Of a stretch of DNA of 64,000 bases, positions 1-8,456 are shown one piece after another. Source of the DNA: AC-32 sp963755635 (lineage in GTDB: Bacteria; Actinomycetota; Thermoleophilia; Gaiellales; Gaiellaceae). The position numbers and the translations under genes are program-made. A model generated the notes under the pieces. It worked only from the letters and a program-made list of their open reading frames with translations. It was not told where the DNA came from and did not search any database. The stretch lies in NCBI GenBank assembly GCA_963755635.1, contig CAVWKS010000019.1, forward strand, positions 62,001 to 126,000. The letters are read 5' to 3'. Positions within the stretch are counted from its first letter, which is position 1. Every line of letters begins with the position of its first letter.

Positions 1-491
1 CGACTCGTGCGAGTGCCCGAGCCAGCCCGTCAGCACCCAGTAGTAGCCCGCGACGCCGAGCAGGCCGAGCCCGACGACGAGCAGTCCCGGTCACCGAGCC
101 GGCCCTGAAGGCGACGTTCAGCGCCGGCCTGAGCCCGCTCTTGGCGGCCTCGGCGGTGCGCACGTTCGAGCGCACGGCGACGTTCATCCCGATGAAGCCG
201 GCCGCCGCGGAGAGCAGGCGCCGATCAGGAAGCCGATCGCCGTTCCCCAGCCGAGCTTGTCGTAGAAGCCGAGCAGGAGGAAGGGCACGATCGCGACGAT
301 CGCGATCGTCGTGTACTGGCGGCGCAGGTACGCGGCCGCGCCTTCCTGGATGGCCTGCGCGATCTCGCGCATCCGCTCGGTCGCCGGCCGGCTGGCGGAG
401 CAGCCAGACGGTCAGCCCGATGCCGTACGCGATCGCGACGAACGCAGCAGACGAGGGCGAAGAGAACCGCGTGGTCGTTGAAGAAGTTCAG
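1..491 (-). CDS. hppA: Membrane-bound proton-translocating pyrophosphatase, N-terminal part (runs off window)
   Basis: Integral membrane pyrophosphatase that couples PPi hydrolysis to proton (or sodium) pumping. Only the first ~160 residues are inside the window; the gene leaves at base 1. Pieces in different frames read as one protein: a start region like LNFFNDHAVLFALV, then MREIAQAIQEGAAAYLRRQY (the conserved cytoplasmic loop after the first helix), a hydrophobic helix, and GFIGMNVAVRSNVRTAEAA. At least four one-base frame breaks occur in under 500 nt, which I read as sequence errors. AGGAGG lies at 500-505; the codon at a suitable distance is CTG (489-491), so the start is either CTG or an ATG lost to error. 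Family is clear from the EGAAAYLRRQY loop; ion specificity cannot be told from this part. Confidence 0.85.
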
Positions 492-547
492 GGGGTCTGC
501 CTCCTACAAACTCAGCGCCGAGAAGTCCCCGGCGCCGCGGTTTTCTA

Positions 548-1338
548 TCACAGGCGGGCGCCTCGAAGCGCCGTGGAACAGAGATGGTCTCGCCGCGGGG
601 GCTGATCTTCGGCACGACGGCGAACAGAAGCTCGCGCAGTCGCTCGTTGTTCGCCTGGAAGACCTCGACCACGGCCTCGTGCCTGACCGGCGCCGTGCCC
701 TCGACGCCGACGTCGTGGTCGGTGACCATCGAGATGTTCGCGTAGCAGAGCTCGAGCTCCCGAGCGAGGTAGCCCTCGGGGTACGCGGTCATGTTGATCA
801 CGTCCCAGCCGGCGTCCTGGAACCACTTCGACTCGGCGCGCGTCGAGAAGCGCGGGCCCTGGATCGTGACGACGGTGCCGCCGTCTCGCACCGGGATCCC
901 GAGCTCGCGCGCCGTCTCGACCAGCTGGGAGCGCAGGTCCGGGCAGTACGGGTCGGCGGCGGACACGTGCGTCGTCTCCGGGCCGTCGTAGAACGTGTCC
1001 GTGCGGCCGCTCGTGCGGTCGACGAACTGGTCGCAGACCACGAACTCGCCGAGCTCGAGCTCGGCCTTGAGCGCACCCGAGGCGTTCGGGCCGATGATCC
1101 GGCGCACGCCGAGCTCCTTCATCGCCCACACGTTCGCCCGGTACGGGATCGCGTGCGGCGGCAGCTCGTGCTTGCGCCCGTGGCGCGGCAGGAACGCGAC
1201 CTGCCTGCCCTCGATCTCGCCGACGACGAACGGCGCCGAAGGCTTGCCGTAGGGCGTCTCGAGCTCGAGCTCCTCGACGTCCTCGAGGAACGAGTAGAAG
1301 CCCGAGCCGCCGAAGATCCCGATCTCCGCGTGCGCCAT
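548..1338 (-). CDS. mtnP: S-methyl-5'-thioadenosine phosphorylase
   Basis: Cleaves 5'-methylthioadenosine with phosphate to adenine and methylthioribose-1-phosphate in the methionine salvage pathway; cytosolic, PNP/MTAP family 2. Visible signatures are IGIFGGSGFYSFL at the N-terminus, PRHGRKHELPPHAIPYRANVWAMK (phosphate and purine pocket; split here as PRHGRKHELPP and HAIPYRANVWAMK), DQFVDRTSGR, and NMTAYPEGYLARELELCYA followed by VTDHD. Start is ATG at 1336-1338. The last ~15 codons need a one-base shift near 585, after which the frame reads CSTALRGARL and stops at 548, matching the usual Cys-rich MTAP terminus; length is then about 263 aa, normal for the family. It lies between the hppA start and the secreted PASTA protein, all on the minus strand. 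Confidence 0.9.
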
Positions 1339-1351
1339 CCGGCGCGGGAGC

Positions 1352-3390
1352 CTAGCGGCCGACGGTCAGCTTGATCTTGGCGAGGTTGCGCAGGTGCCGG
1401 CCAGGCCTCGGCGACTGGGCGATCACCTTGCCGCGCTTCGCCCTGGCGGCGTGCTTCCGCGTGATCTTGCCCACGGCGCAGTGCGCGCTGCGGATCCTCG
1501 CCTTGGCGGCGGCGAGCTTCTTGCCGACCACCCTCGGCACCACGCACTGCCTCGCAGGTGGAGGCGGCGGCGGAGGCGGGGGAACGGGCGGCGGAGGCGG
1601 GACGGCGGAGGAGGCGGAGGAGGTGGCGGCGGCGGAGGCGGCGGTGGCGGCGCAACGGTGACCGAGAACGGCTCGCAGGCGCTCGTGTTGCTGCCGTAGG
1701 CGGCGTCGCCGCTGTAGTCGCCGCGGTAGGAGTAGCTGCCCGCGTCGAGCGGCCCGCTCGTGCTCGAAGGCGGCACGAGACCACTCTGCAGCGTGACCTG
1801 CTCGATGGTCGCCGGCGACCCGGCGCACGTGCCGTTGTGGAAGAACCTGTACGTCACGGCGCCGCCTGGTGTGGCCCCGGTCGCGCCCGGAACCAGGGCC
1901 GTGTCGTGCACGGATCCGCCCGCGTGCAGCCCGGAAGGCGGCTCCATCGTCGCGTCGTCGATCACCTGCGTCGTGAAACGGCCCCCGGGAAACAGCGTGA
2001 CCGTGTTGCTCGAGTAGCTGATCACGTAGACCTGCTCGCCGAGCGTCGAGCTCGAGAACTGGCCCGTCCGTGCGACGCCGCCCGCGAAGATCGACCACTG
2101 CGCCTGCGGGATGCCGATCGTCGTCACCTCCAGAGCCCCGTGGAGGTCGAGGCGGCCGCCGAGAATCCTCGTGCTCGTGCCGTCGTCCTCGTCGATCGTG
2201 AAGCCGAGCGACCCGTCGAGGCCCTCCACCAGCTTGCCGGTGTTGCCCAGGAGCGTCACCGTGCCGGGTGGATCGACGAGGAGGCGCTGGTCGAGGAGGC
2301 TGAGGGTGCTCCCGTTGGCGACCGTGATGGTGCCGACGTCGTCCAGCACCCCGCCCCCCGTCAGTTCCCGGGTGCCCTCGGTGTCCTCGACGCTGATCGA
2401 GCCGTCGTTCGTGAGCGTCGAGCCGGCGGGAACCACCAGCCGTGCCGCCCCGGCGCACCGGCCCGAGTCGCGCAGCCGGATCGTCCCGAGGTTCGTCATG
2501 CTCGCCGCGAGCTCGGCGGCCGACTCGCCCGTCCCCGCGCAATCGGCATCGACCGTCACCGTCTGGGCAGTCGCGATCGTTGCTCCGACGAGCGAGTTCG
2601 TGCCGTGCAGGACGAAGCTGCCGGCGCCGCCGGCCGTGAACTGGAGCGTCGCGTCGCCGGTCAGCAGGACCGGGTTCCCGGTCGTGCTCCCGTTGGCGGC
2701 TTCGAACGTGTCGCCGCTGCCCACGGCCAGCTGACCGCTCCCGTTGCCCGCGATCGAGCCGCCCGAGTCGTTGCGGAACTCGTACGAGGCGCCGTCCGGG
2801 ATCGTGAGCGTCGTGCCGTCCGCGATCGAGACACTGCCGTGGTTGACGAACAGCCCGCCGCCGTCGAGGTGGACGCCGCCGGTCGCGGTGGCGGCGCTCA
2901 CCGTGCCGTCGTTCGTCACGTTGCCCGTCAGGCGGCGATCGCCCAGAGCTCCGACGGCGGTGATCGTGCCTTCGTTCGTCAGGGTCGCCGGGGGCACGAG
3001 GCTCAGCTGGGCGGCGTGGTCGCAGGGCGCGAGGTCGATCTCGCCCGCAGTGCTCGAGTCTCCGTGGAGCGTGAGCGCCGTATCCGTGCCGCTACAGCCG
3101 GTCGTCAGGCTGAGAGTTGCGTTGATCCCGATGCTGAGCGTTGCGGCTTCGACGTTCTCGTCGACGACGGTGACGGAATACGCGCCGCCGGAGGCGCGGT
3201 CGGGGAGGCAGGCGTTCGTGCCTGCATCGGGCGGCACGCCGTCGGACCAGTGGGCGCCGTCGTCCCAGAGCCCGTCGGTGCCGTCCCAGGCATCGGTCCC
3301 GGCCGCACAGGTGCCCGTCGGCGACGGCAAACCGCGGACGGCCGAGGCCGGCACGGCAGCGCAAAGGAGGGCTGCGGCGACCGCGCCCAC
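1352..3390 (-). CDS. Secreted beta-helix-like protein with Ig-like, polyproline and PASTA segments
   Basis: Unrecognised exported protein, about 680 aa. In order: a signal peptide (VGAVAAALLCAAVPASA), a long stretch rich in short beta motifs such as TLTNEGTIT, NDGTVSA, TLTNDGSIS typical of parallel beta-helix adhesin-like passengers (res ~20-450), a cysteine-containing Ig-like repeat (FFHNGTCAGSPATIEQV ... LDAGSYSYRGDYSGDAAYG, res ~500-590), a run of about 17 prolines, and a C-terminal PASTA-like domain (CVVPRVVGKKLAAAKARI) ending LTVGR. The polyproline codons coincide with a frame break (~1560-1660), so the PASTA part sits in another frame. The start is uncertain: GTG at 3388-3390 leaves a signal peptide without basic residues, while upstream in-frame codons would add GRGLILRAST; a GTG at about 3431 with a shift is possible. 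Likely a surface or cell-wall protein; function unknown. Confidence 0.6.
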
Positions 3391-3444
3391 CGTGGATGCC
3401 CGCAGAATGAGTCCTCGGCCCAGAGACTCACTGTAGCGGCGTTT

Positions 3445-3747
3445 TTATGGCTTTAAAGACTGGCCGGAGACCGCGGAGGCGTACGCGAGCTGCATGTTCG
3501 CGAGCACCTGCTGGAAGTCCCGCATCGCCTCGTCGGGCACGGAGCCTTCCAGCACCGGCATCAGCGCCTTGAGCGACTCGATTGCAAGCCTGGCCTGCTC
3601 GAGGTCCTTCTCCTCGCCGGTCAGCCGCTGGTACCCGAGCGACGAGACCGTGTAGAGCGTCTGCAGCAGCAGGTCGGAGACTTTCAGCTTCGCGAGCTCG
3701 GCCTGCAGCTCGGCGACCAGCTTCTGCTGCTGCTCGTCCTCAGCCAA
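3445..3747 (-). CDS. Small helical protein resembling DUF1844
   Basis: A 100-residue soluble, mostly helical protein: LAEDEQQQKLVAELQAELAK, then VSDLLLQTLYTVSSLGYQRL, then KDLEQARLAIESLKALMPVL and a final helix. The order (hydrophobic segment, GYQRL, conserved DLEQAR..I..L, short terminal helix) resembles DUF1844 proteins, a family of unknown function; I infer this from pattern only. The start is TTG at 3745-3747, preceded by AAGGAGACGG and overlapping the stop of the upstream ligase gene, so translation is coupled. The frame continues upstream without a stop but that part is the shadow of the ligase. The gene is intact, unlike its neighbours. Confidence 0.6.
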   Translation of the reverse strand: MAEDEQQQKLVAELQAELAKLKVSDLLLQTLYTVSSLGYQRLTGEEKDLEQARLAIESLKALMPVLEGSVPDEAMRDFQQVLANMQLAYASAVSGQSLKP

Positions 3748-4896
3748 CCGTCTCCTTCGGGCGAACCTGCTCGGCGTAGATCTCCTCGAGCGTCGCGCCC
3801 TCGGCGTGCCGGGCGATCTGGCGCTCGGCCGCGTTCGCGGACGGGATCGCGAGGTACGGCGCGGCCCCGATCTCCTCGGCCGCCGGCGCGACCCATTCGA
3901 GCAGCCGCTCGAGGTGCGCTCTCGCCGGACGAACGTCACCGGTGCCGAGGTCGATCAGCTCGCCCGAGAGGCCGTAGCGGATCGCGCGCCAGAGGTTCTC
4001 CTCGATCAGGCGGTGCGGATAGTCGGGCAGCGGCTCGCCCTCGTCGAGCGCATGGGCGATGCGGACGGCGAGCGCGTGCGCGAGCGCGGCCAGCGAGCGC
4101 GCCTCGGCGATGTCGGGCTGCGCGTCGGCGATGCGGATCTCGACGGTCGGGAAGCCGAGGTGCGGGCGGACGCTCCACCAGAGCTGCGTGTGCTCGTCGA
4201 TCGAGCCGGTGTCGTAGAGGAAGCGCACGTAGCGCTCGAAGCCGTCCCAGCCGTCGTACGCGTCCGGTACCCCGCAGCGCGGGAACATCCGCGTGAAGAT
4301 CTGCGTGCGCGCCGAGTGCAGGCCGGTGTTGACGCCCTCGACGAACGGCGAGCTGGCGCGAGAGCGCGAGCAGCTCGGGAAGGTAGTTCCGGAGCGCGTT
4401 GCAGACGGCGATCGCGCGGTCGGGCCCGTTGATCGCGACGTGGACGTGGAGGCCGAAGCTGTTGTTCCGCCAGACGACGTAGCGCAGGATCTCGTCGTTG
4501 CGGCGGTAGTGAGGCGTGTCGATGATCCGCTGGTCCCGCCACGGGCTCCACGGGTGCGTGCCGGTCGCCGCGAGCGCGATCCCGAGGCCGTCGGCGAGCT
4601 CGAAGAGCTGTTGGCGGCGCTCGCCGAGGAGCGAGGCCGCCTCCTCGAAGTCGGCGCAGCGGCCGGTGCGGATCTCGACCTCGGAGGCGATCAGCTCGCC
4701 GACGAGGTGCTGCTCGAGCGGCGTGTCCTTCGCGGCGGCCTGGAGCTCCTCGAAGCGGTTCGTCGAGCGCGAGCGTCTCGGGATCGAGGACGGCGAACTC
4801 CTCCTCGACCGCGACGGTGAAATCGCCGCGCCTGCTCGAACTGCTCGCGCGCGAAGCGAGCTGCTCGTCAGGGCTGAGGCGCTGCGAGTCTCCCAC
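3740..4896 (-). CDS. Carboxylate-amine ligase, YbdK/glutamate-cysteine ligase family 2
   Basis: GCS2-fold ATP-dependent ligase; members have weak glutamate-cysteine ligase activity or serve in gamma-glutamyl thiol synthesis. The N-terminus reads MGDSQRLSPDEQLASRAS then FTVAVEEEFAVLDPETL, the family's GxEEEF.xxD start. The middle has several one-base breaks (about 4340-4780) but keeps NSFGLHVHVAINGPDRA-type sequence on the same strand. The C-terminal third is intact: WDGFERYVRFLYDTGSIDEH, WWSVRPHLGFPTVEIRIADA (the conserved RPHxxxxTVEIRxxD block), then ENLWRAIRYGLSGELID. About 385 aa, normal for YbdK. ATG at 4894-4896; stop overlaps the next TTG. Substrate is not predictable from sequence. Confidence 0.75.
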
Positions 4897-4905
4897 CCCG
4901 CAACC

Positions 4906-6150
4906 TTAGTGAAAGGGCTCAGCAGCTTCGGCGACGCTGCGCCAGCTCCAGCGGCTCAGGGCCGCGCTGCGCGCGGCCTCGGCGAGACGCGGCGCGCTCG
5001 GCGGGGCGAGCGAGAGGAGGCGCTCGAGCTTCGCGCGGAGGTCGTCGGCGTCGCCGGTCGCGAAGCTGGTCAGGTCCCGGTGCTCGGGCGGGTACTCGGC
5101 CTCGAGCCCCTCGGCGATCTCCTCGAGGCCGGAGTGGCTGCGCGACGAGCGGCGGGCAGCCGGCGGCGGCGGCCTCGGCGGCGACCATCCCGAACGCCTC
5201 GGGGAAGATCGACGGACGACCGCGGCGTCGGCGAGCGGGAGCAGGTGGACGAGGTGGCGGTGCTCGAGCGGCGCCGGTGAAGAGCGTGCCGCGGCGGCGC
5301 GGCGCGCCTCGAGCTCGGCGCGGTAGTCGCCGAAGCCGACGATCACGGCCTGCGCCTCGAGCCCGCGCAGCGCCTCGAGCAGCAGGTGGACGCCCTTGTT
5401 GCGCAGGAGCTTGCCGAAGTAGACGACCGTCGGCTCGTCGCGTCGCGAAGAAGGCGGCGAGACGCTCGGCGTTCCCCTCGTCCGGCAGGCGCTCGTTGGC
5501 GTTGCCCGGGTTCGGCGGGTCGCGGCGCGCCTCGTCGAGCAGGCCGGCGAGCGCCTCTTCGCGCGGCTCGCGGCCGGAACTCGTCCACGTCGACGCCGGG
5601 CGGCACCTCGTGCACGCGGTCGACGTGGCCGACGACCTCCTCGAGCACGCGGCGGATGTGCTCCGAGCCGACGAAGACGGCTTCGGCGCCGGCGAGCGAC
5701 TCCCGCCCCCACGCGGACAGCTCGGCGTTGCCGCGCATCGAGTACTCGAGCTCGGAGCCATGCGCCTTGACCGCGTAGCGGGCGCCGCTCGCGGCGGCGA
5801 CCGGCCCGCCGAGCAGGACGTGGTTCGCGAAGACGAGGTCGGCCGGGCAGGTGCTCGCGCAGCGCGTCGGCGTTCAGCCTCGACGTAGCGCTCGCGCTCC
5901 TCGGGCGTCAGCTCCGGGAGCAGCCGCGCTTCGAGCCCCTCGTAGCGGTCGAGCACGAAGACCGGCAGGAGCCCGCCGATCTCCGGCCGGACGTGTCGGC
6001 GCCGCCCAGGTCGTACTGCTCGGGCTGCGGCTCCTGCGAGAAGACGACCACGTCGTGGCCGGCGAGGCTCCACTCCCGCGCGAGCGCCCGCGTGTAGACG
6101 TTCGACCCGGTCCCGCCGAGCAGGTACCCGTGCCAGAGAAGGATCCGCAT
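4906..6150 (-). CDS. Glycosyltransferase family 4
   Basis: GT-B glycosyltransferase of the group 1/GT4 type, probably transferring a sugar from a nucleotide-sugar donor onto a glycoconjugate; acceptor unknown. The N-terminus is MRILLWHGYLLGGTGSNVYT followed by RALAREWSLAGHDVVVFSQE, the glycine-rich first Rossmann strand of the family. The donor domain has VYFGKLLRNKGVHLLLEAL, VIVGFGDYRAELEA and the catalytic E-x7-E motif FPEAFGMVAAEAAAAG. The end is WSWRSVAEAAEPFH. At least five one-base breaks occur along the gene, in the same pattern as its neighbours, so I treat it as one intact gene of about 410 aa. ATG at 6148-6150, 11 nt downstream of the rex stop, same strand. Confidence 0.75.
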
Positions 6151-6160
6151 GCCGGCGGGG

Positions 6161-6762
6161 CTAGTAGTGGAAGTAGAGCGCGTGCAGCAGGTCGACCGCC
6201 GGGTTCGACGTGTGCACGTCACGTCCTGCGGGACGTCGAGCAGCGCCTCGGAGTAGTTGAAGATGATCTTCACGCCGGAGCCGATCAGCTGGTCGGTGAC
6301 CTGCTGCGCCGCGCCGGCCGGCACGGCGACCACGCCGACGATGATGTTCTGCTCGCGCACGACACGGGCAGCCGCCGGATGTCGTCGACCTCGAGCGAGC
6401 CGATCTCCTGCCCGACCTTCTCCGGGTCGCTGTCGAAGACCGCGGCGATGTGGATCCCGTGCTCCGCGAAGATCGGCGAGCTCGCGATCGCGTGGCCGAG
6501 ATGGCCGGCGCCGACGAGCGCGATGTTGTGCTGCCCCTGCGTCCGCAGGATCTTGCGGATCTCGCCGAGCAGCGAGTCGACGTTGTAGCCGACCCCGCGC
6601 TTGCCGAACTTGCCGAAGTTCGAAGGTCGCGCCGGATCTGCGTCGCGTTGATGTTCGTGTAGTCCGCGATCTCCTGCGAGGAGATCGGTCCTTGCCCATC
6701 TTCTTCGACTGGGCGAGCACCTGCAGGTAGCGGCTGAGACGGGCGGCGACCCCGACGGTCAC
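6161..6762 (-). CDS. rex: Redox-sensing transcriptional repressor Rex
   Basis: NADH/NAD+-sensing repressor of respiratory and fermentative genes. N-terminal winged helix AARLSRYLQVLAQSKKMGKD with the recognition-helix sequence SQEIADYTNINATQIRRDL reconstructable across a break near 6690; then FGKFGKRGVGYNVDSLL, the Rossmann entry IALVGAGHLGHAIA, SPIFAEHGI and AVPAGAAQQVTDQLIGSGVK, ending in LLHALYFHY. About 200 aa, normal for Rex. The GTG at 6760-6762 is chosen because Rex proteins usually begin a few residues before AARLSRYL. Several one-base breaks. The upstream region (6763-6850) contains TTGTG/CACAA half-sites, suggesting autoregulation; a glutaredoxin-like gene lies immediately upstream and a glycosyltransferase downstream. 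Confidence 0.85.
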
Positions 6763-6798
6763 CCGTTCGGTCCGCGCGTCGCGGTTCCGTGAGCAGTA

Positions 6799-6822
6799 GC
6801 TTGTGACAAGCACAACATTGTG
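6799..6822 (-). promoter_or_regulatory. Probable Rex operator upstream of rex
   Basis: 37-60 nt upstream of the rex start. Half-sites TTGTG (6801-6805), CACAA (6811-6815) and TTGTG (6818-6822) are present, and GCTTGTGACAAGC (6799-6811) is a perfect 13-bp palindrome. Rex sites are normally TTGTG and CACAA separated by 8 bp; here the spacer is 5 bp, so the match is imperfect, though this part of the window also has one-base errors. Confidence 0.45.
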
Positions 6823-6852
6823 CCAGCCCGCACCGCTCCTTGCGTCAGACGG

Positions 6853-7118
6853 TCACAAAGTCCGCTCGGAAGCCGAGTTTGTGCGGCCTCCAGCCGCCGG
6901 CGAAACGCCGCCTCGTGGACGTAGTAGGTGAAGACCTGCTCGCCCTCGATCTCGACGACGGGGATCAGCTCCCGGTAGCGCGCCTCGAGCTCGGCGTCGC
7001 CGTCGATCGCGACCTCCTCGAGCTCGAACTCGAGCTCGTCCCGGAACGCGCGCACCTGGGCGAGCGCCCGCTCGCAGAGGTGGCAGCCCTCGGCGTGGTA
7101 GACGACGACCCGGCTTAG
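6853..7118 (-). CDS. Glutaredoxin-like protein (thioredoxin fold, CxxC)
   Basis: Small thioredoxin-fold protein with SRVVVYHAEGCHLCERALAQ, where CHLC is the redox-active motif, then FRDELEFELEEVAIDGD, cis-Pro segment YRELIPVVEIEGEQVFTYYV and a short helix. This is the DUF836/glutaredoxin-like type often found beside rex, so a role in thiol-disulfide exchange is likely but the partner is unknown. The 5' end is odd: the frame opens at CTAAGCCGGGTC directly on the stop (TAA) of the gdh gene, with no ATG/GTG/TTG, so either a base is missing or the start is unusual. The 3' end is also unclear: one frame runs on into the rex promoter, while a neighbouring frame stops at 6853; the latter is used here. 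Confidence 0.6.
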
Positions 7119-8390
7119 GGATAGAGGCCACGCGTGACCGTGGCTTCGGCGACCCGCCCGACCGCGACGCCGTAGGCCGCGGTCGCATCGACGTCTGCCG
7201 CTCCTGTGGAGGTGCCACGTCTCGTTGAAGGCGCGCGTGACGATGTCGCGCAGCTTCGAGTTGACCTCGGGCTCCTTCCAGAAGTACTCCTGGAGGCCCT
7301 GCACCCACTCGAAGTACGAGACGACCACGCCGCCCGCGTTCGCGAGGATGTCGGGCAGGACCATCACGCCGCTGCTCGTCGAGGATCTCGTCGGCCGAGG
7401 GCGTGACCGGCCCGTTGGCTCCCTCGCAGATGATCGTCGCCTTGATCTTGTCGGCGTTGTCCGTCGTGATCACCTGCTCGAGCGCGCACGGCGCGAGCAC
7501 GTCGCAGTCGACGAGCAGCAGCTCCTCGTTCGTGACCTCGTCCGCGCCGCGCAGGCCGCGCAGCGACCCGGTCTCCTGCTTGTGCGCGAGCGCGGCCGGG
7601 ACGTCGATCCCCTTCGGGTTGTAGAGCCCGCCGCGTCGAGTCCGAGACCGCGACGACCGTCGCGCCCTCCTCGGCGAGGAACTTCGCGAGGTAGCTGCCG
7701 ACGTTGCCGAAGCCCTGAACGGCGACCTTGAGGCCGTCGAGGCTGTGCTCCTTCTTCCGCGACCGCCTCCTGGATCGTGTAGAGGCAGCCGCGCGCGGTC
7801 GCCTCGAGCCGGCCGAGCGAGCCGCCGACGTTGAGCGGCTTGCCGGTGACGACGCCGAGCACCGAGTGGCCCTTGTTCATCGAGTAGGTGTCGAAGATCC
7901 AGGCCATCACCGTCGCCGTCGGTGCCGACGTCCGGCGCGGGGATGTCCTTCTCCGGGCCGATCTCGTTGATGATCTCGCTCGTGAAGCGGCGGGTCATCC
8001 GCTCGAGCTCGCCGCGCGAGAGCTTCTTCGGGTCGCAGACGATGCCGCCCTTGGCGCCGCCGAAGGGGATGTTCATCAGCGCGCACTTCCACGTCATCCA
8101 CATCGCGAGCGCCTTGACCTCGTCGAGCGTCACGTCCGGGTGGTAGCGGATGCCGCCCTTGGACGGGCCGCGCGCGACGTTGTGCATGACGCGGTAGCCC
8201 TCGAAGGCCCGCGTCGAGCCGTCGTCCATCGTCACCGGCACCGAGACGACGACGGCCTTCTTGCACTCCTGGAGGACGTTCACCAGCCGTCGTCGATCTC
8301 GAAGATGTCCGCCACGCGCCGGAGCTGCTGGCGCGCGATCTGGAACGGGTTCTCTCGGAGGTGGGACTCGGGGGCTTCGACAGTGGTCAC
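7115..8390 (-). CDS. gdhA: Glutamate dehydrogenase
   Basis: Oxidative deamination of glutamate to 2-oxoglutarate (or the reverse) with NAD(P); hexameric ELFV dehydrogenase, ~420 aa. Start GTG at 8388-8390 after GGAGACCTGA. N-terminal domain: MHNVARGPSKGGIRYHPDVT, MTWKCALMNIPFGGAKGGI (catalytic and substrate lysines), RRFTSEIINEIGPEKDIPAP. Rossmann domain: VVTGKPLNVGGSLGR, VQGFGNVGSYLAKFLAEEG. C-terminus: VLPDILANAGGVVVSYFEWV and AFNETWH, ending TVTRGLYP. At least five one-base breaks split the gene into frames, all on one strand and in order. It follows the subtilase gene and precedes the glutaredoxin-like gene and rex. Confidence 0.9.
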
Positions 8391-8456
8391 TCAGGTCTCC
8401 TTCGGTCGGTTCGGGCCGCGCAAAAACCGCCGCAAACAAGCCAAGTATAGTTCCGA

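Noticed and set aside
1557..1660. GGN repeats as a CRISPR array or satellite
   Set aside because: No repeat-spacer periodicity; it is the reverse of proline codons in the secreted protein.
7115..8390. Pseudogene status for gdhA and other broken genes of the first 20 kb
   Set aside because: Motifs continue in order across frames with no in-frame loss, in nearly every neighbouring gene, including essential ones such as tsaD; sequence error is simpler.
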